Assembly (NCBI GenBank): GCA_937892225.1
Contig: CALAUH010000051.1
Location: 1-9,578, forward strand
Direction of reading: 5' to 3'
Source: an uncultured Treponema sp.
Lineage (GTDB): Bacteria > Spirochaetota > Spirochaetia > Treponematales > Treponemataceae
Length of the DNA stretch: 9,578 nucleotides
Of the stretch, positions 7,641 to 9,578 are shown piece after piece (the stretch's first letter is position 1; every line of letters begins with the position of its first letter). Position numbers and translations under genes: made by a program. A model generated the notes under the pieces. It had not been told where the DNA came from and did not search any database. It saw nothing but the letters and a program-made list of their open reading frames with translations.

Positions 7641-7669
7641 ATTTTAATGCTAATTAATGGATAATTCAA
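7641..7669 (-). promoter_or_regulatory. Predicted sigma-70-type promoter for the OFA transporter gene
   Basis: On the minus strand TTGAAT (7664-7669) is followed after 17 bases by TAAAAT (7641-7646). Transcription would begin near 7634, giving a leader of about 33 bases that contains the AAGGA ribosome binding site. In DNA this AT-rich the -10 alone would mean little; the -35 at ideal spacing adds weight. Confidence 0.55.
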
Positions 7670-7679
7670 GATAGAATTT

Positions 7680-8567
7680 TTAATATATATCTTCAATTAC
7701 CTTTTCCGGCGGATTGTTTAACAAAACTGGATTTTTTAGATATTTTCTAACATCATGTAAAGCTGATGCATAATATTGTCCGTCACAAATTCTTTCATCA
7801 GTAGTAAATTTTAAATCCAGATAATGATTATTATGAACAACACCGTCTCTGTCTATTTCATTTACGTGTCTTGTTGTACTAAAAGAAATAAACATCGGTA
7901 CGTTTCCAAAATTATAAAGATGATGATAAATTGGAGGTATATTTAACGATGCCATTGATGTAATAACTAAAGAACCGTGAAAAGGGCTTACATTTAAAAG
8001 AAATCTAGGTAATTTACCATGATAATCAAGCCATTTTAACATAAATACTGTAAATCTGAAAAACCATCTTGGTAATAATCCTAAAAATTTGGCAACCTTA
8101 TCAAAAGAAGATGGTTCATCTGATGAATTTTTATATGCAATAATTTTTTCATTCATTTGTTTATATATTTCATCAACAGTTGAATCAGGCATAAAAATAA
8201 ATTTCATCATTGTACCTGGTGCATTTAGTGCAAGTTCTTTTTTTACTTCCATTATGACTTCAATCTGATTTCTTGCATAAACTCTGTAACCGTTAACGAA
8301 TCTGTTTATTCCAGGATTACTTGCAATAGATCTTACATAAGAAGCAATCAGAACGTGCATAGCATTAAAGCCAGGCATTCCGTTATTTCTTTTTTCATGT
8401 ACGAATTTTTGTATTTCAGAAAGTTCAATTGAATCACTAAATAAGTTACTTGCATCATTTCTTTCTTTCATTATAAATGGTACAACAACATTCATTGGTT
8501 CCAGTGTTCTTAATTTTCTGCCGTCTTTTCTGTCTCCCAACCGTTTTTTGAATTTTTTCTGTTCCAT
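7680..8567 (-). CDS. Stand-alone 2-oxoacid dehydrogenase E2-like (CAT-fold) acyltransferase domain protein
   Basis: This 295-residue cytoplasmic protein consists of the catalytic domain of the dihydrolipoyl acyltransferase / chloramphenicol acetyltransferase superfamily only. There is no lipoyl domain and no E1-binding domain. Diagnostic features are the N-terminal DGRKLR-x4-MNVVVPFIM strand (15-33), the VSPFHGSLVITS strand (193-204), NVPMFISFS (222-230), and the C-terminal TTDERICDG (255-263) with a following helix ending in LKNP. In active family members the last motif is H-x-x-x-D-G; here E258 sits at the His position while D262 and G263 remain. No E1 or E3 gene is nearby, so it is unlikely to be part of a pyruvate dehydrogenase complex. 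The reaction is unknown. The ATG at 8567 lacks a Shine-Dalgarno, and the predicted start of transcription falls on it. The conserved N-terminal strand argues against the later Met25 as start. Confidence 0.82.
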   Translation of the reverse strand: MEQKKFKKRLGDRKDGRKLRTLEPMNVVVPFIMKERNDASNLFSDSIELSEIQKFVHEKRNNGMPGFNAMHVLIASYVRSIASNPGINRFVNGYRVYARNQIEVIMEVKKELALNAPGTMMKFIFMPDSTVDEIYKQMNEKIIAYKNSSDEPSSFDKVAKFLGLLPRWFFRFTVFMLKWLDYHGKLPRFLLNVSPFHGSLVITSMASLNIPPIYHHLYNFGNVPMFISFSTTRHVNEIDRDGVVHNNHYLDLKFTTDERICDGQYYASALHDVRKYLKNPVLLNNPPEKVIEDIY

Positions 8568-8573
8568 ATTTAT

Positions 8574-8601
8574 ATTTTAAATCAGGATTTTAATTTGTCA
8601 A
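8574..8601 (-). promoter_or_regulatory. Predicted promoter of the E2-like gene, possibly giving a leaderless mRNA
   Basis: On the minus strand a consensus TTGACA (8596-8601) is followed after 16 bases by TAAAAT (8574-8579). Only six bases separate the -10 from the A of the ATG at 8567, so the usual start of transcription would be at or next to the start codon. Confidence 0.6.
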
Positions 8602-8626
8602 ATAAAATTAAGATATGTTAATTCTA

Positions 8627-8655
8627 TTGACAATATATAGAAAAAAGATTATATT
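8627..8655 (+). promoter_or_regulatory. Predicted strong sigma-70 promoter of the rimP-nusA operon
   Basis: Consensus TTGACA (8627-8632), a 17-base spacer and TATATT (8650-8655) form a near-ideal promoter. Transcription would begin near 8662, giving a leader of about 65 bases that contains the hairpin at 8684-8716. Its -35 box is 25 bases from, and back to back with, the -35 box of the divergent promoter. Confidence 0.75.
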
Positions 8656-8683
8656 TTAATTACATTTTTAATATTTATATTTT

Positions 8684-8716
8684 AAATGGATTCGGTTCTC
8701 CCGAGTCCATTTTTTT
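8684..8716 (+). terminator. Intrinsic terminator-like hairpin in the rimP leader (candidate attenuator)
   Basis: ATGGATTCGG (8686-8695) pairs with CCGAGTCCAT (8701-8710), with one U-G wobble, around the loop TTCTC. Two more A-T pairs can extend the stem to 8684. Seven T residues (8710-8716) follow. It sits downstream of a strong promoter and just 10 bases before the rimP ATG, and no plus-strand gene ends upstream, so it is best read as an attenuator controlling rimP-nusA. Confidence 0.7.
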
Positions 8717-8726
8717 ATGGTGGAAA

Positions 8727-9200
8727 ATGGATTATATATCATACAGTTCAATTAAGTATTACAAAGAATGTGCTGTTCTTGTAGAAGGATTAGGTTTTAA
8801 ATTAGTAGATTTAAAAATTGTTCCTTCAAAAACTTTGACAAAGATTTCAGCAATTATTGCTTCATCAGATCCAAATGCAAATATAAGTGTTAATGATTGT
8901 GCGAAAGTTCATAGGGCTTTATTACCAAGATTAGAAGCATTACTTGGAACTGAAGAAACTACAATGGAATTAACAAGTCCTGGAATTGAACACAATATTA
9001 AGAATGCGGCAGAATTTTCTATTTTTGCAGGAAGAAATGTTAGAGTTTGGGATAAAACAGTAACAGACTGGGTAAGTGGAAAAATTATTTCTGCTGATGA
9101 AAAATCGGTAATTTTAGAAACAGATTCTGGAGAAAAGAAAGATGTTTCTTATGAAAATATAGCAAAAGCAAAATTTATTTATACAAAAGAGGAGGCTTAA
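8727..9200 (+). CDS. rimP: Ribosome maturation factor RimP
   Basis: This 157-residue cytoplasmic protein has the length and architecture of RimP, which assists maturation of the 30S ribosomal subunit. The N-terminal domain (about 1-85) shows the ECAVLVEGLGFKLVDLKI strand region and an ISVNDCAKVHRALLP helix. The family signature follows as ELTSPGIEHNIKN (81-93; commonly VSSPGLDRPL). The C-terminal SH3-like domain (about 95-157) begins with AGRNVRVW. The order rimP then nusA is conserved in most bacteria and supports the call. The ATG at 8727 has only a weak, closely spaced GGTGG (8719-8723) ahead of it, right after the U-tract of the leader hairpin, so initiation may be modest or affected by that structure. 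The rimP stop lies one base before the nusA ATG. Confidence 0.93.
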   Translation: MDYISYSSIKYYKECAVLVEGLGFKLVDLKIVPSKTLTKISAIIASSDPNANISVNDCAKVHRALLPRLEALLGTEETTMELTSPGIEHNIKNAAEFSIFAGRNVRVWDKTVTDWVSGKIISADEKSVILETDSGEKKDVSYENIAKAKFIYTKEEA

Positions 9201-9201
9201 A

Positions 9202-9578
9202 ATGTCAGAAATGGCAGAAGCTATCCGCCAGCTGATTCAGGAAAAAGGTTGTTCTGAAGATTCAGTTAGGCAGACAATTGAAAGAGCTCTTAAAGCAGCT
9301 TATAAAAAAACTTTCGGTACAGATGAAAATGCAATCGTAAAATTCAATGATGATATGTCAGATGTTGCAATTTATTCAAGAAAAACAGTTTTAGATGGTG
9401 TTTATGATCCAGTAAAAGAAATTGAACTTGAAGAAGCAAGAGAACTTGCAGAAGATGTAGAAGAAGGTGATGAAATAGATATTCTTCTTGATCCTAAAAA
9501 AGATTTTGAAAGATCAGCAGTTTCAACTGGTAAACAGACTGCTCATCAGGGATTGAACGTAACTTACAAAGATTCTCT
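9202..9578 (+). CDS. nusA: Transcription termination/antitermination factor NusA, N-terminal part (runs off the window)
   Basis: The first 125 codons are present. They match the N-terminal RNA-polymerase-binding domain of NusA: an initial helix, IRQLIQEKG, then SVRQTIERALKAAYKKTFG (the conserved 'A-L-x-x-A-Y-K-K' helix), and later an acidic EEGDEIDILLDPKKDF segment with the conserved 'P-x-x-F-x-R' region. NusA binds RNA polymerase and modulates pausing, intrinsic termination and antitermination. GAGGAGG at 9189-9195, inside the end of rimP and six bases before the ATG, is the strongest ribosome binding site in the native part of the window. The S1 and KH domains lie beyond the right edge. It is cotranscribed with rimP from the promoter at 8627-8655; infB usually follows but is not visible. 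Confidence 0.93.
   Translation, partial: MSEMAEAIRQLIQEKGCSEDSVRQTIERALKAAYKKTFGTDENAIVKFNDDMSDVAIYSRKTVLDGVYDPVKEIELEEARELAEDVEEGDEIDILLDPKKDFERSAVSTGKQTAHQGLNVTYKDS

Larger units (their letters stand above)
8566..8687. repeat. 17-bp direct repeat flanking the divergent promoters
   Basis: The same 17 bases, ATATTTATATTTTAAAT, occur at 8566-8582 and 8671-8687, 105 bp apart start to start. The left copy covers the -10 of the minus-strand promoter and touches the start codon. The right copy lies in the predicted leader of the rimP operon and runs into the left arm of the hairpin. It is made of A and T only, so chance is a real alternative. Confidence 0.5.

Noticed and set aside
7680..8567. Reading the E2-like gene as part of a pyruvate dehydrogenase complex
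   Set aside because: It lacks a lipoyl domain and there are no E1 or E3 genes in the neighbourhood.
8717..8755. Short upstream ORF of 12 codons (ATG at 8717) overlapping the rimP start in another frame
   Set aside because: Its ATG follows directly on the U-tract with no ribosome binding site, and an ORF this short is expected by chance.
1..9578. CRISPR arrays, tRNA or rRNA genes, insertion sequences
   Set aside because: I saw no spaced repeats, cloverleaf-like segments, transposase reading frames or terminal inverted repeats.

Overview
The window looks like a piece of an AT-rich spirochaete genome, most likely Treponema from a gut or rumen-type habitat. This is inferred from A/T-heavy codon use, a secreted protein with BspA/TpLRR-type leucine-rich repeats, and the general gene content; no 16S or other firm marker is present. 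The first ~480 bases are visibly richer in G+C (about half, by eye, against roughly 30% elsewhere). They hold a truncated membrane-anchored ORF that runs straight into the middle of the hisS anticodon-binding domain, so that end looks like a rearrangement or a chimeric assembly join.

Region by region: 1-~480 is the odd-composition segment with a short membrane-anchored hypothetical protein. ~483-719 is the 3' end of hisS. 733-6218 is a tight three-gene plus-strand cluster: a secreted LRR-like protein, a FIST-domain sensor (4-base overlap) and a 1015-residue fusion of a ferredoxin-like domain, an [FeFe]-hydrogenase H-cluster domain, a third Fe-S domain, a degenerate GGDEF, an intact EAL and a C-terminal PAS-like domain. 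A symmetrical hairpin at 6237-6279 ends this cluster and the convergent minus-strand genes. 6294-7601 (minus) is an OFA-family MFS transporter with its own promoter. 7680-8567 (minus) is a stand-alone acyltransferase related to the E2 catalytic domain of 2-oxoacid dehydrogenases, in which Glu replaces the usual catalytic His. 8568-8726 is a divergent promoter region with two near-consensus promoters, a 17-bp direct repeat and a terminator-like hairpin in the leader of the plus-strand operon. 8727-9578 is rimP followed by the start of nusA, which runs off the window.

The most interesting system is the 733-6218 cluster. It reads as a sensory, not metabolic, [FeFe] hydrogenase wired in one polypeptide to a c-di-GMP phosphodiesterase: all four H-cluster cysteines and all expected EAL catalytic residues are visible, while GGDEF is degraded to GGGGF. 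With the FIST ligand sensor next to it, the cluster could couple hydrogen or redox state and a small-molecule signal to c-di-GMP level, and so to motility or surface behaviour. The second point of regulatory interest is the hairpin plus U-tract between the rimP-nusA promoter and the rimP start, which fits attenuation, possibly NusA-dependent autoregulation.
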